A stretch of DNA of 64,000 nucleotides from MSPOR6 sp964652195 (GCA_964652195.1 CAZZBB010000009.1:1-64000), one strand, 5' to 3'; shown: positions 18,543 through 28,004, counted from the first letter of the stretch. Numbers and translations: made by a program. The notes: generated from the sequence alone by a model not told the origin.

Positions 18543-20453
18543 ATGCCTAAGAATTCTCTTCTAACAAAAAAGAGAGTTTATTTCATACTCGGTGTAATGC
18601 TGCTGGGTTATGTCTTGTTAACTGTTGCACCAGTATTCGCACAAGACACTACAGATGCAGAGTACCGTCCATTCCCATTAATAGGTTCACGCAATGCTGC
18701 ATGGATTGCTGCACAGCTGCATCTATTGTTTGGCTCCTTTATCCTCGGCGTTCCAATGTTTGCCGTTATAATCGAGTTCATCGGATGGAAAACGAAGGAA
18801 GAACGGTATGACAGAATGGCAAAAGAGTTTATCAAACTCTGTATGGGGGCATTTTCTACAACTGCACTCTTAGGTGGTGTTCTCGTCTTTGTCCTTTTAT
18901 GGTGTTATCCAAAGGTCATGAGCAAGCTGAGTGGGATTTTCGGACCCACAATGATATTCTATGTCATCCTGTTTTTCGGTGAAACCTTTACCCTATATCT
19001 ATATTCGTATGGTTGGGATAAGATGCAAGGACGGTTTAAAGGATGGCATCTATTCCTCGGTGTTCTCTTAAATGTATGGGGCACAGCAATTATGTTTGTT
19101 TCCAATACATGGTTAACCTATCAAACGAGTCCCGGAACACAATTACGAAAGCTAACTGAGAAAACCAAGGAAGCTTGGATAGAGAATTCAATTGCACAAA
19201 ATCCTGAGTTAACACGGTCTGAACTCATGGCAGATGTGACTGATCACACTGTTATTCCACTTCATAATGAAACAACAGGCGAATTCTTAGGCACGGTATG
19301 GGAAGCAGTAAACAACTTTACCTGGATGCCTGTAAATATCCATCGCCTTATTGGTAATATCGCTTTTGGTGGATCCATAGTTGCTGCATACGCAGCATTC
19401 CGTTTTCTTGTAGCAAAATCCAAAGAAGATAAAGCACATTACGATTGGATGGGGTATAACGGAAACTTCATTGCTCTATGTGGTCTCATACCTTTGCCTT
19501 TCGCAGGATATTGGTTGGGTAGAGAAATCTACATGTTCAACAACACAATGGGTATTAACATGATGGGTGCTCTCTTCTCTTGGTTATTTATTCTACAAGC
19601 GGTGATGATCGGTGTACTATTTATTGGTGCCAACTACTACTTGTGGTCAGGTATGGGACGTATAGATGGTGGAGAGGTATATGCACGTTATCGTCCTTAT
19701 ATGATTGCCATAATTGTGATATGTGTTGGAATATGGATGACACCGCGAACACTATCGAAAATTTCAACCGCTTCTGAACTCAGTGCAATGGGAGGTGGGA
19801 ACCATCCACACATTGGGTTATTTGGGTTAATGACTGCAAAAAATACTGCTGTTAATATCATCATATTAACAACTTTCCTAAGTTTTCTATTCTATAGAAG
19901 ATCGGGTAAGTCGCCTACCGTGAGTTGGAAAGGAATGGGGAACATTATAATATCGGTTATCTTTTTCTTAGGTGTCGTATCTATTGTAGTAATTGGAATA
20001 GTTGGATTCACAGTTGATACAGATATTCGAGTGAATATATTGACCCCTTGGCAGGTGGTGATTGCACTTACTGTAATGTTTGCTGTCACAGTGCTTGACA
20101 TATTCATGTACCGTAAAGCATCAACATCTGGAACTATCAGATGGGGACAGATTAGCGAACGATCTCAATACGTTCTAATTCTCCTTGCTATCACCTTTAC
20201 ATCGCTCATGGGATTAATGGGTTACGCCCGGTCCGGTTTACGAGAAGGATGGCATATCTTTGGAGTTATGAAAGATACATCACCAGATGCATACACCCCT
20301 TCTTTGAGTAGTGCCGTTAACACTGTATCCGTCATCATGGTAATCTTTTTTGCTCTTGTAGGCTTTATCTTCTGGTTAGGTCTATGGGGTGAAAAGAAAA
20401 AAGAGACCTCAGTACAACTTGAAGCCGAAGTTTCTGCAGAGAGTGACGAGTAA
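18543..20453 (+). CDS. Cytochrome bd-superfamily oxidase subunit I (CydA-like)
   Basis: A 636-residue protein with an N-terminal signal-like helix and more than ten membrane segments. CydA landmarks are present: AAQLHLLFGSFILG with H60 matching the E. coli His19 region, FFGETFTLYLYSYGWD matching the Glu107 region, and VNIHRLIGNIAFGG matching the His186 region. The canonical Q-loop GRQPW is not seen. There is no CydB gene; the next gene encodes a membrane cytochrome c subunit. This fits the non-quinol or cytochrome c-associated branches described for the bd superfamily. Proposed role: oxygen reduction with electrons from cytochrome c. Whether it reduces O2 or another substrate is not proven by sequence. 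Confidence 0.85.
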   Translation: MPKNSLLTKKRVYFILGVMLLGYVLLTVAPVFAQDTTDAEYRPFPLIGSRNAAWIAAQLHLLFGSFILGVPMFAVIIEFIGWKTKEERYDRMAKEFIKLCMGAFSTTALLGGVLVFVLLWCYPKVMSKLSGIFGPTMIFYVILFFGETFTLYLYSYGWDKMQGRFKGWHLFLGVLLNVWGTAIMFVSNTWLTYQTSPGTQLRKLTEKTKEAWIENSIAQNPELTRSELMADVTDHTVIPLHNETTGEFLGTVWEAVNNFTWMPVNIHRLIGNIAFGGSIVAAYAAFRFLVAKSKEDKAHYDWMGYNGNFIALCGLIPLPFAGYWLGREIYMFNNTMGINMMGALFSWLFILQAVMIGVLFIGANYYLWSGMGRIDGGEVYARYRPYMIAIIVICVGIWMTPRTLSKISTASELSAMGGGNHPHIGLFGLMTAKNTAVNIIILTTFLSFLFYRRSGKSPTVSWKGMGNIIISVIFFLGVVSIVVIGIVGFTVDTDIRVNILTPWQVVIALTVMFAVTVLDIFMYRKASTSGTIRWGQISERSQYVLILLAITFTSLMGLMGYARSGLREGWHIFGVMKDTSPDAYTPSLSSAVNTVSVIMVIFFALVGFIFWLGLWGEKKKETSVQLEAEVSAESDE

Positions 20454-20462
20454 ACAGAGGAC

Positions 20463-22022
20463 ATGATAATGACTAAGAACACACTTATTAAAATTGTATC
20501 TCTGATAATAATGGTAATTAGTTTCATCGCGTTTATATCAGGTGCTGGGGCATTTCCTATCAACACCGAAAATGACCAAGTTTTACCTTGGTCTGTATGG
20601 TTTACGATTTCTGTACTGGTGAACATGGTGTTATGGTATCCGGTAATGAAATTGGTGTCTTTCTCTCTGGGAGTGATATGGTTTTATGCATTTGTGGCAG
20701 CTCTTGTGCCAAATACATCAACTGCTACAGGAGATGTAACATCATTAGATTGGTCTGATCCGGATGCTGTAGCTGAAATCGGCTTAACTATTTTTAATAC
20801 CAAAGGACAGTGTAGTGCTTGTCATACATTAGATACATCTGCTCCAAAAGGGAGATGTCCGGATTTAACCGATATTGGCTTAAATGCTGCTAACCGTGTA
20901 CCCGGTATGGGAGCAAAGGAATATCTGATCGAATCGCTCTATGATCCTGGAAAGTACTTAGTTCCTGGTTATGGCAAAATTATGCCGGAGGTATGGAAAA
21001 ACCCAATTGCTTTGACGAAGATAGAGATTGAAGCAGTTATTGCTTTTCTACAAAGTCTGGGTGGCGACATTGATCCTGAACCATTCACAGAACCGATAGA
21101 TAGAGCAGAAATCGGTACTGCAGCTGAAGCACTTCCTCCATTACTCTCTGGAGATCCTGAAGAAGGTGAAAAAGTCTTTATCAAGCAAGCATGTATTTCC
21201 TGTCATGAAATTCAAGGATTAGTCAATCCTAACGTTGGAGAAACAAACGAAGATTTTGAAGTTGTAACTGCTCCGGACCTATCTGAAATCGCAGCATTCA
21301 ATGAATTACGTTATATAGAGGAATCTATCCTACTACCCCATGCACAGATTGTCAGTGGTTACGGAAAAGTGACTGTAACCGCAAATGGAATTACATATCA
21401 AGGCACTCTTGTTTCACAAGATAATGAACAGATTGTTGTAAAAACAAAGGATGATGCCGGTATTGAAACTGAACATACTATACTTTTAAGTGAATTGGAT
21501 GAAGAACCAATAGAAGAACTTGATAATCTTAAAGGAAGAGGTTACTTAACATTAACTGTAACTCCACTTGATGCTGACGCACCTATCAGTGGAGAAATTG
21601 TTGAAGAAACTGCTGAAAGTGTGACCTTAAAGGTAGGTGATTCTACACAGACAGTTTCTAAAGAGGCTATAAAACAACAGTTCCGTGGTGTTATGGATGC
21701 TGATGGTGAGGAAATCATTGGAGAACTCATATCAGGGGATATGGATAGTGATGAAATCGTAATAATGGTTGATGGCAGTGAAGAAACATACGATCCGTTT
21801 TTCGACTTTGCAGTTGATAGCACTATGTTCATTCTTGGTTCAGGTAAAAAACTTCATGTCACATCACCAATGCCGGATAACTTTCCATTTCTATTGTCCG
21901 TGGTAGACCAAGCAAATCTATTGGCTTACCTAAGTACATTGACCGGTTCAACAACAGAAGAAACACAGTCCGCTGAAGCATCTGAGGATACTGGCAAGAC
22001 AAGCGAAGAAGTCGCTGAATAG
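20463..22022 (+). CDS. Membrane diheme cytochrome c, partner of the bd-like subunit
   Basis: A 519-residue protein that starts 9 bases after the CydA-like gene (ATG 20463, or ATG 20469 with better spacing). It has three N-terminal membrane helices (about 5-27, 40-60 and 62-80), then heme motifs CSACH at 117 and CISCH at 244 in separate cytochrome c domains. Between the second heme motif and its likely distal Met (SPMPDNFPFL near 470) is a duplicated acidic beta insert of about 200 residues (YQGTLVSQDNEQIVVK and SGEIVEETAESVTLKV). The C-terminus is acidic. It probably feeds electrons to the bd-like subunit, replacing CydB. Confidence 0.85.
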   Translation: MIMTKNTLIKIVSLIIMVISFIAFISGAGAFPINTENDQVLPWSVWFTISVLVNMVLWYPVMKLVSFSLGVIWFYAFVAALVPNTSTATGDVTSLDWSDPDAVAEIGLTIFNTKGQCSACHTLDTSAPKGRCPDLTDIGLNAANRVPGMGAKEYLIESLYDPGKYLVPGYGKIMPEVWKNPIALTKIEIEAVIAFLQSLGGDIDPEPFTEPIDRAEIGTAAEALPPLLSGDPEEGEKVFIKQACISCHEIQGLVNPNVGETNEDFEVVTAPDLSEIAAFNELRYIEESILLPHAQIVSGYGKVTVTANGITYQGTLVSQDNEQIVVKTKDDAGIETEHTILLSELDEEPIEELDNLKGRGYLTLTVTPLDADAPISGEIVEETAESVTLKVGDSTQTVSKEAIKQQFRGVMDADGEEIIGELISGDMDSDEIVIMVDGSEETYDPFFDFAVDSTMFILGSGKKLHVTSPMPDNFPFLLSVVDQANLLAYLSTLTGSTTEETQSAEASEDTGKTSEEVAE

Positions 22023-22063
22023 TAGAATAATTTCAAAGAAGATAACACAATAGGAGATAACCC

Positions 22064-22840
22064 ATGAAACGCATTTCACTATTCACAATATGTTTCGTTA
22101 TATTCATCGTAAGTTGGGTTTTCCTGGAGTTTGTTATTGGAGGTGTTATTTCTAAACCAATACCGAATAGTGTCATTGGGATGTATATGGCGTTAGTTCT
22201 CGTGGCAATTTTAGTCCATGTTTCGGTTGAAGATTCGAGATTTCGAGAATTTCTCAGACCTATACATGAAACACTTGTCAATGATCAATACCGTGTCAGA
22301 CGGCTTGTATTAGTCATAGCGATACCATTACTTCTCTCTGGATTTACATATACAAATTTAGCACAAAAAACTCCTCCACCAGGAGATCCACGCGATGCAC
22401 ATCCTACACCTCCTCTTGAGTTAAAATATAAAGATGAAGTCATAGATACAATGCAGAAGGCACAAAATCCTTACCGTCATTATGAAAAGGACGATCCAGA
22501 GACATTCAAGTCGCATGTGGAAAATGGGAGAAGAGTGTATTATGATAACTGTTTTTATTGTCATGGCGATCACTTAGATGGACAAGGACATTTTGCACAC
22601 GGACTTCAACCACTACCAGCAAACTTCCAAGACCCCGGCATTATCCCCAACTTCCAAGAATCATTCTTCTTCTGGAGAATTAGTAAAGGTGGACCAGGTT
22701 TACCGGCATCAGGAACACCTTGGAATACCGCAATGCCAGTTTGGGAAGATCATCTCACACAAGAAGAAATTTGGGATGTAATTCTATTCTTATCTGAATA
22801 TACAGGTTACAAATATAGAACCTTTGGGGAGGGACACTAA
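22064..22840 (+). CDS. Membrane-anchored mono-heme cytochrome c
   Basis: A 258-residue protein with two or three N-terminal helices (about 8-28, 35-52 and 80-100) and a cytochrome c domain carrying CFYCH at 163, with distal TAMPVWEDHLTQEEIWDVILFL. It has an AGGAG ribosome binding site. The next gene begins immediately after its stop codon, so the two are translationally coupled. It is likely part of the bd-like oxidase/cytochrome module. Confidence 0.88.
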   Translation: MKRISLFTICFVIFIVSWVFLEFVIGGVISKPIPNSVIGMYMALVLVAILVHVSVEDSRFREFLRPIHETLVNDQYRVRRLVLVIAIPLLLSGFTYTNLAQKTPPPGDPRDAHPTPPLELKYKDEVIDTMQKAQNPYRHYEKDDPETFKSHVENGRRVYYDNCFYCHGDHLDGQGHFAHGLQPLPANFQDPGIIPNFQESFFFWRISKGGPGLPASGTPWNTAMPVWEDHLTQEEIWDVILFLSEYTGYKYRTFGEGH

Positions 22841-24592
22841 GTGTTTAGAAAAGTATTTGTCCTTCTATTTATTTTTCTAGGTTTTACCTTATTTATATCA
22901 ATACAGGGATTTACACAAGACGCTCCGGAAGTTTCTGCCAAAGGTAAGGAAGTATATGAAGAAAGTTGTGCGCATTGCCACGGTATTGAAGGACGGGGAG
23001 ATGGTAGTGCTGCCGAAAACCTGCTACCAAAACCAAGAGATTTTACTCGTGGATTATATAAAATACGCTCTACTGAGAGTGGAGAACTTCCAACAGATCA
23101 AGACCTATATGATATTATCACGGAAGGTATGCCAGGTTCGTCAATGCCGGGTTGGGAAACACAACTCAAAACAGATGAACGTTGGGAAGTAGTCAGTTAT
23201 ATTAAGACCTTCTATGACGGTTTCAAAGAAAGTGAAAACCCACCTCGACAGATCAGTTTGAAAGATAAGATACCATACTCGGAAGAAAGTGTTGAAATAG
23301 GAAAAGCTCTATATACGGCTCAAGGTTGTATAGAATGTCATGGAAACGTTGGAAGAGGCGATGGAACATCTGCCGCAACACTAACAGATGAATGGGGATT
23401 CCGGACATGGCCTGCAAATCTCGCTGAGAATTGGAACTTCAGGGGAGGGACGGATACCGAGGATATATTTAAAAGGTTTATTGGTGGCATTGCCGGATCA
23501 CCTATGCCAGCTTTTGAAGGAGATAGTTTTGAACATTTCGGATTAACAAAAGAAGAGTCTAAACTACTTTCTGAAATGGAAAATAAGGATGAAATGACAC
23601 CTGAAGAGGAGGAAGAATCAGGTAAGTTATATGAGAAAATGGATGTAGCTGTAGAGGCATTATTAGATCTGGCTGAAGAGACTGAACTCACTCCTGAGGC
23701 GCAAAAAATTTATGATGATGCAATGAAAATTGTCTATGAAAAAAGTTGGCATCTCGCAAACTATGTGAAATCTCTTTCACTTGAAAAACGTCCTGAAACT
23801 GCTATCGGAAACAACGCCCTACGATCACAGTACATGACGGAAGATCTTCCAATATTAGGGGATGAGGCATGGGATACACTTCAAGAAAGTTATTATCCTC
23901 TTGTTGGACAGGTTGTTATTGAACCACGACAATTCAATCCAACGATTGACTCTGTAAGAGTAAAGTCTTTTTATAACGATACAGAAGTTGCTTTCCTTTT
24001 TATCTGGGATGATCGGACACATAATACTGAAATGGAAGAAAACGAGGATACAGGCACATCCTATGAAGACGGAATTGCAATTCAGTTTCCAGTAAAACCG
24101 CCTAAAGGTCCAACGGATGAAAAGCCTTATTTCCTATGGGGAGGAAAAAAGGCTGTCTATGTTTGGCAATGGAAGGCTTCTGCAAAAGATCAGATTACAG
24201 AACTGACAGTAAAAGGAGTCAATAATGTAACTGTTCAGGAGAAGCAAGGCGACCTAAATGTCAAGGGTGAATACGACAACGGACAATATAGGTTATGGGT
24301 AAAACGGATGTTAGCAACCGATGACAAAAAAGATCTACAGCTTGAATCGGGTGTTTTTGTTCCAATTGCTTTTTCTGTTTGGGATGGTGCAAATGGGGAT
24401 AAAGACATAAAAAGAGTAATGTCAAGTTGGTATTCTTTTGTCTTGGAACCTGTTCCCTCATCCAGACGGTTCATCTATCCGCCCATAGTTGCTCTACTTT
24501 CTGTTGGTTTATTGTTCGGTTTACGTGGATTTGTTCTACGAAGAAGTTCTGGATCAGTTGAAACAGATGTTGAAACAGATATAGATCAGTAG
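22841..24592 (+). CDS. Diheme cytochrome c fused to an ethylbenzene-dehydrogenase-like heme domain
   Basis: A 583-residue protein with GTG start abutting the previous stop. It has a signal peptide (about 1-25), cytochrome c domains with CAHCH at 43 and CIECH at 163, an acidic linker (about 225-290), then a domain with the pattern of the heme-binding gamma subunits of DMSO-reductase-family enzymes (EB_dh type): FNPTIDSVRVKSFYNDTEVAFLFIWDD near 365 and IAFSVWDGANGDKD near 505. A C-terminal membrane helix (about 545-565) anchors it outside the cytoplasm. No molybdoenzyme catalytic subunit is in the window, so the domain is probably reused for electron transfer. Confidence 0.85.
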   Translation: MFRKVFVLLFIFLGFTLFISIQGFTQDAPEVSAKGKEVYEESCAHCHGIEGRGDGSAAENLLPKPRDFTRGLYKIRSTESGELPTDQDLYDIITEGMPGSSMPGWETQLKTDERWEVVSYIKTFYDGFKESENPPRQISLKDKIPYSEESVEIGKALYTAQGCIECHGNVGRGDGTSAATLTDEWGFRTWPANLAENWNFRGGTDTEDIFKRFIGGIAGSPMPAFEGDSFEHFGLTKEESKLLSEMENKDEMTPEEEEESGKLYEKMDVAVEALLDLAEETELTPEAQKIYDDAMKIVYEKSWHLANYVKSLSLEKRPETAIGNNALRSQYMTEDLPILGDEAWDTLQESYYPLVGQVVIEPRQFNPTIDSVRVKSFYNDTEVAFLFIWDDRTHNTEMEENEDTGTSYEDGIAIQFPVKPPKGPTDEKPYFLWGGKKAVYVWQWKASAKDQITELTVKGVNNVTVQEKQGDLNVKGEYDNGQYRLWVKRMLATDDKKDLQLESGVFVPIAFSVWDGANGDKDIKRVMSSWYSFVLEPVPSSRRFIYPPIVALLSVGLLFGLRGFVLRRSSGSVETDVETDIDQ

Positions 24593-24682
24593 TCATAAGA
24601 TAATATCATAATTCTGATTTGATATAGATTAATAATGGTGCATAAGAGAAAAAATTTGCACCGAATACTAAGGAGATAAAAA

Positions 24683-25471
24683 ATGAAGACGAAATTGTTG
24701 ACTTCACTCGCAGTTCTTCTCGTGTGTGGTTTTGGTATAATTGTTTTCGCAGACCATCACGAGAAAGATGAAGATATGAATAAACTTATATTTCCAGAAA
24801 AGTATACTACAATATCAGTTAGTGATGGCGGTAAAATCACAGGTGTTGTTAAGTTCAACGGTGAAATACCTGAAAAGAAAAAACTTGAAATTACTAAGGA
24901 CGAAAAGGTTTGTGGTGCTGAAGATAAGTTTGATGAATCCCTTGTCGTCGGTGAAGGAAATGTATTGAAAAATACGATTGTCTACTTGATCGACATTTCC
25001 AAAGGAAAAGATTTTGACAAAGACGCAAAAATAGAAATTGACCAAAAAGGATGTAAATTCACTCCACATGTCCAAATTGTCCCAGTAGGTGAACGCATAA
25101 CGATGTTAAATACTGATAAAATTAATCATAACGTTCATATATTCAGTTCTGTCAATAAACCGGTAAACAAGCAGCAAACAAAAACCCGGAGAAGAATGCC
25201 ACTCGCCGGTGTTAAAAAAGCTGAAGGTCCAGTAGAAGTTAAATGTGATATCCATGGATGGATGAAAGCTTGGATTGCTTATGTACCACACCCATACTTC
25301 GCTGTGACAAACGAGAATGGTGAATTCACACTCGAAGATGTTCCCGCAGGAACATATAAATTAGGGTATTGGCATGAATACTGTGGCAGTAATGTTAAAG
25401 ACCCAATGTCCGTAACTGTCAAATCAGGTGAAGAAACCAAGCAGGATTTTTCTGTAAAAGTTAACAAGTAG
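24683..25471 (+). CDS. Exported cupredoxin-like protein, paralogue 2
   Basis: A 262-residue protein with a signal peptide ending VFAD. It parallels the protein at 17680: an N-terminal beta domain (KITGVVKFNGEIPEKKKLEITKD), PHVQIVPVGERITMLNTDKINHNVH (upstream His), then VEVKCDIHGWMKAWIAYV (Cys-His-Met) and a C-terminal regulatory-like beta domain (FTLEDVPAGTYKLGYWHEYCG). Likely a periplasmic copper or redox protein. Strong AAGGAG ribosome binding site. It closes the cytochrome module and lies 6 bases before the ABC transporter. Confidence 0.75.
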   Translation: MKTKLLTSLAVLLVCGFGIIVFADHHEKDEDMNKLIFPEKYTTISVSDGGKITGVVKFNGEIPEKKKLEITKDEKVCGAEDKFDESLVVGEGNVLKNTIVYLIDISKGKDFDKDAKIEIDQKGCKFTPHVQIVPVGERITMLNTDKINHNVHIFSSVNKPVNKQQTKTRRRMPLAGVKKAEGPVEVKCDIHGWMKAWIAYVPHPYFAVTNENGEFTLEDVPAGTYKLGYWHEYCGSNVKDPMSVTVKSGEETKQDFSVKVNK

Positions 25472-25477
25472 CATGGT

Positions 25478-26395
25478 GTGAGTAATCATATTACGGTTGA
25501 AAATCTAACGCACACTTACGACACACGGTGTGCGTTAGATCATGTTAATTTCTCCGTATCCCGTGGTGAATTGTTTGGATTTCTTGGTCCAAATGGTAGT
25601 GGGAAAACAACCCTTTTTAAGATTCTGTCTACACTGATAACACCAACTTCAGGCGTTATTAATGTATTCGGACATGACATACATACAGAACAGAAGTCAA
25701 TTAGAAAGTTATTAGGGGTTGTTTTTCAAAGTCCAGCATTGGATGTTAAGTTAACTGTTATTGAGAATTTAAGACATCAAGGACATCTATACGGACTTAC
25801 AGGTGGACAACTTAACAACAGAATTAATGAACTTCTAATACAGTTTGATCTAAATGATAGAAAAAAAGATCTTGTAGAAGAATTATCTGGAGGATTACAA
25901 AGACGAGTAGAAATAGCAAAAGCACTACTTCATTCTCCCCAAGTATTATTACTTGACGAACCAAGTAGTGGGTTGGACATAGGGGTTCGAAGAAAACTGA
26001 GTGAATATCTTTCTACTCTTGCTGAAAATGAAGATATTTCTATTTTACTCACAACCCATCTGATGCATGAAGCGGATGAATGTAACCGTGTTGCTATATT
26101 AGATGAAGGACGATTAGTTGCAATCGGAACTCCTAACGAACTCAAATCAAGAATCGGAGGTGATGTGGTGACGGTAGAGACAAAAAATAGTGAATCCTTA
26201 TCTAATACGATTAAGGATAAGTTTGGAGTTTCTACTACAATAACAGAAGATTTCATACATATTGAATCTACTCGTCCTAATGAATTTGTAAAAGATATAA
26301 TGGTAGCTTTTCCTGATGATATACTAAGCGTTCGGTTGAGTAAACCTACTTTGGAAGATGTGTTTATTAAGTTGACAGGAAACAAGTTTGTGTAA
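25478..26395 (+). CDS. ABC transporter ATP-binding protein
   Basis: A 305-residue ATPase of the ABC-2 exporter class. It has Walker A GPNGSGKTT (about 38-46), signature LSGGLQRR near 138, Walker B LLLDEPSSGLD near 160 and a switch His in LLTTHLMH. The extra C-terminal domain (about 220-305) is typical of DrrA/NodI/NatA-like ATPases. GTG start. It pairs with the permease 12 bases downstream. The position between cupredoxin and oxidase genes suggests a role in export for oxidase biogenesis (copper, heme or a cofactor), but the substrate cannot be read from sequence. Confidence 0.92.
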   Translation: MSNHITVENLTHTYDTRCALDHVNFSVSRGELFGFLGPNGSGKTTLFKILSTLITPTSGVINVFGHDIHTEQKSIRKLLGVVFQSPALDVKLTVIENLRHQGHLYGLTGGQLNNRINELLIQFDLNDRKKDLVEELSGGLQRRVEIAKALLHSPQVLLLDEPSSGLDIGVRRKLSEYLSTLAENEDISILLTTHLMHEADECNRVAILDEGRLVAIGTPNELKSRIGGDVVTVETKNSESLSNTIKDKFGVSTTITEDFIHIESTRPNEFVKDIMVAFPDDILSVRLSKPTLEDVFIKLTGNKFV

Positions 26396-26407
26396 GGAAT
26401 ACACAAA

Positions 26408-27190
26408 GTGGTTAACATTCTGGTACCAGTTTCAACTATCTGGTGGCGTGAAATCATCAGATTTTATCGTCAACGAAGTAGACTTCTCAGTGCTATCGTA
26501 CAACCTTTAGTATTTTGGATTCTCATTGGTAGCGGTCTTAACGCATCATTTCAACCATCAGGATTCAATGAAGGTATAGGATATATTGAATACTTTTATC
26601 CCGGCATAGTTGTTTTAGTATTGCTTTTCACAGCTATATTCGCTACAATCTCTGTCGTAAATGAACGCCGAGAAGGTTTCCTTCAGAGTGTACTCGTATC
26701 ACCTGTATCACGCGGAAGTATTGTACTCGGACAAGCTTTAGGTGGAACTTCATTAGCACTTCTTCAAGGTATCCTTCTACTATGTCTTGCACCACTAATA
26801 GGTATTAAATTCACCATTACATCCATCATAATTACTATTGGTGTTATGGCGCTTTTGGCGTTTGGTTTAACGAACCTTGGTTTAATCATTGCATGGCGAA
26901 TGGATTCAACACAAGGGTTCCATGCAATAATGAATCTTATACTCATACCCATTTGGTTGCTCTCAGGAGCATTTTTCCCAGCAGCAGGAACACCCTTGTG
27001 GTTGCAATGGGTAATGAAATTAAATCCTTTGACTTACGGACTCGCAGCCTTTAGGTCGGGTATATATAAGAACGCATATCAACAGATGGGGAACGTACCA
27101 TCTTTGACTCTTTCTATAATAATTATAGTTATTTTTTGTGTATTGACTTATTTGGGGGCTACGTTAACAGCGTCCTCCAAAAGAATTTGA
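26408..27190 (+). CDS. ABC-2 type transporter permease
   Basis: A 260-residue integral membrane protein with six predicted helices and the ABC-2 pattern: FATISVVNERREGFLQSVLVSPVSRGSIVLG near 80-110 and NLILIPIWLLSGAFFP near 177-192. GTG start. It forms an exporter with the preceding ATPase. It is the last gene before subunit II of the cytochrome oxidase, 79 bases upstream. Confidence 0.92.
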   Translation: MVNILVPVSTIWWREIIRFYRQRSRLLSAIVQPLVFWILIGSGLNASFQPSGFNEGIGYIEYFYPGIVVLVLLFTAIFATISVVNERREGFLQSVLVSPVSRGSIVLGQALGGTSLALLQGILLLCLAPLIGIKFTITSIIITIGVMALLAFGLTNLGLIIAWRMDSTQGFHAIMNLILIPIWLLSGAFFPAAGTPLWLQWVMKLNPLTYGLAAFRSGIYKNAYQQMGNVPSLTLSIIIIVIFCVLTYLGATLTASSKRI

Positions 27191-27269
27191 ACGATTCGGA
27201 AAAGAATTCAAAGTGCACCTTAGATATAGTGGCTAAACCAATTAATGTGCACACGTTAAGGAGAATTTG

Positions 27270-27935
27270 ATGGACATATGGCTCCCTGAAAACGTCTCAA
27301 CATTCGGGCAAGGGGTTGATAGCCTCTTCATATTAATCTATTGGATTACATTGATTGCCTTTATTCTGGTGACGGCTACACTTGTTGCTTTTCTCATCTT
27401 ATACCGACACAGACCAGGACATAAGGCAACCTATATTGAGGGAAGCACAAAGTTAGAAATAACTTGGACAACAGCGACAACAGTTATAGTTTTCGGTTTA
27501 GCTTTGTTAAGTTATCCACAATGGAATAGAATAAAATCACCTACAGAGTTACCACCTGCAGATGTTGTTGTTGAGGTTAGTGCTAAACAGTTTAACTGGG
27601 ATATGACTTATCCAGGTCCAGACGGTGAATTTGATACTGAAGATGACCTTCAATTAGAAAACCAATTACATGTACCTGAAGACAAAATTGTACATATCCG
27701 TCTTACCTCTATAGATGTAATCCATAGTTTTTTTGTTCCAAATTTACGACTCAAACAAGATGCATTGCCGAACAGATTCATTACTGTCTGGTTTGAAGCA
27801 ACGAAACCAGGAAAGTTTGAAATTCCATGTGCCGAACTATGTGGATTCCAACACTCGGGAATGCTTGGATATCTCACTGTTCATTCACAAGCCGATTACG
27901 ATGCTTGGAAGGCAGAAAGGTGGCCACCTCAGTAA
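27270..27935 (+). CDS. ctaC: Cytochrome c oxidase subunit II
   Basis: The start is ATG 27270, after AAGGAGA; a TTG at 27267 is also in frame. The 221-residue subunit has two N-terminal membrane helices and a cupredoxin domain with the complete CuA site: the upstream His in VIHSFFVPN and C188-A-E190-L-C192-G-F-Q-H196-S-G-M199. It has no C-terminal heme c domain, so it is not a caa3-type subunit. It accepts electrons from a soluble cytochrome or cupredoxin, of which several are encoded upstream. Confidence 0.97.
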   Translation: MDIWLPENVSTFGQGVDSLFILIYWITLIAFILVTATLVAFLILYRHRPGHKATYIEGSTKLEITWTTATTVIVFGLALLSYPQWNRIKSPTELPPADVVVEVSAKQFNWDMTYPGPDGEFDTEDDLQLENQLHVPEDKIVHIRLTSIDVIHSFFVPNLRLKQDALPNRFITVWFEATKPGKFEIPCAELCGFQHSGMLGYLTVHSQADYDAWKAERWPPQ

Positions 27936-28004
27936 ACTCTATAAGAGTGACCTAATACAAACAGATTTTAGGACTGATAGGTTACGAAAGGAGTATAGAT
28001 AATT

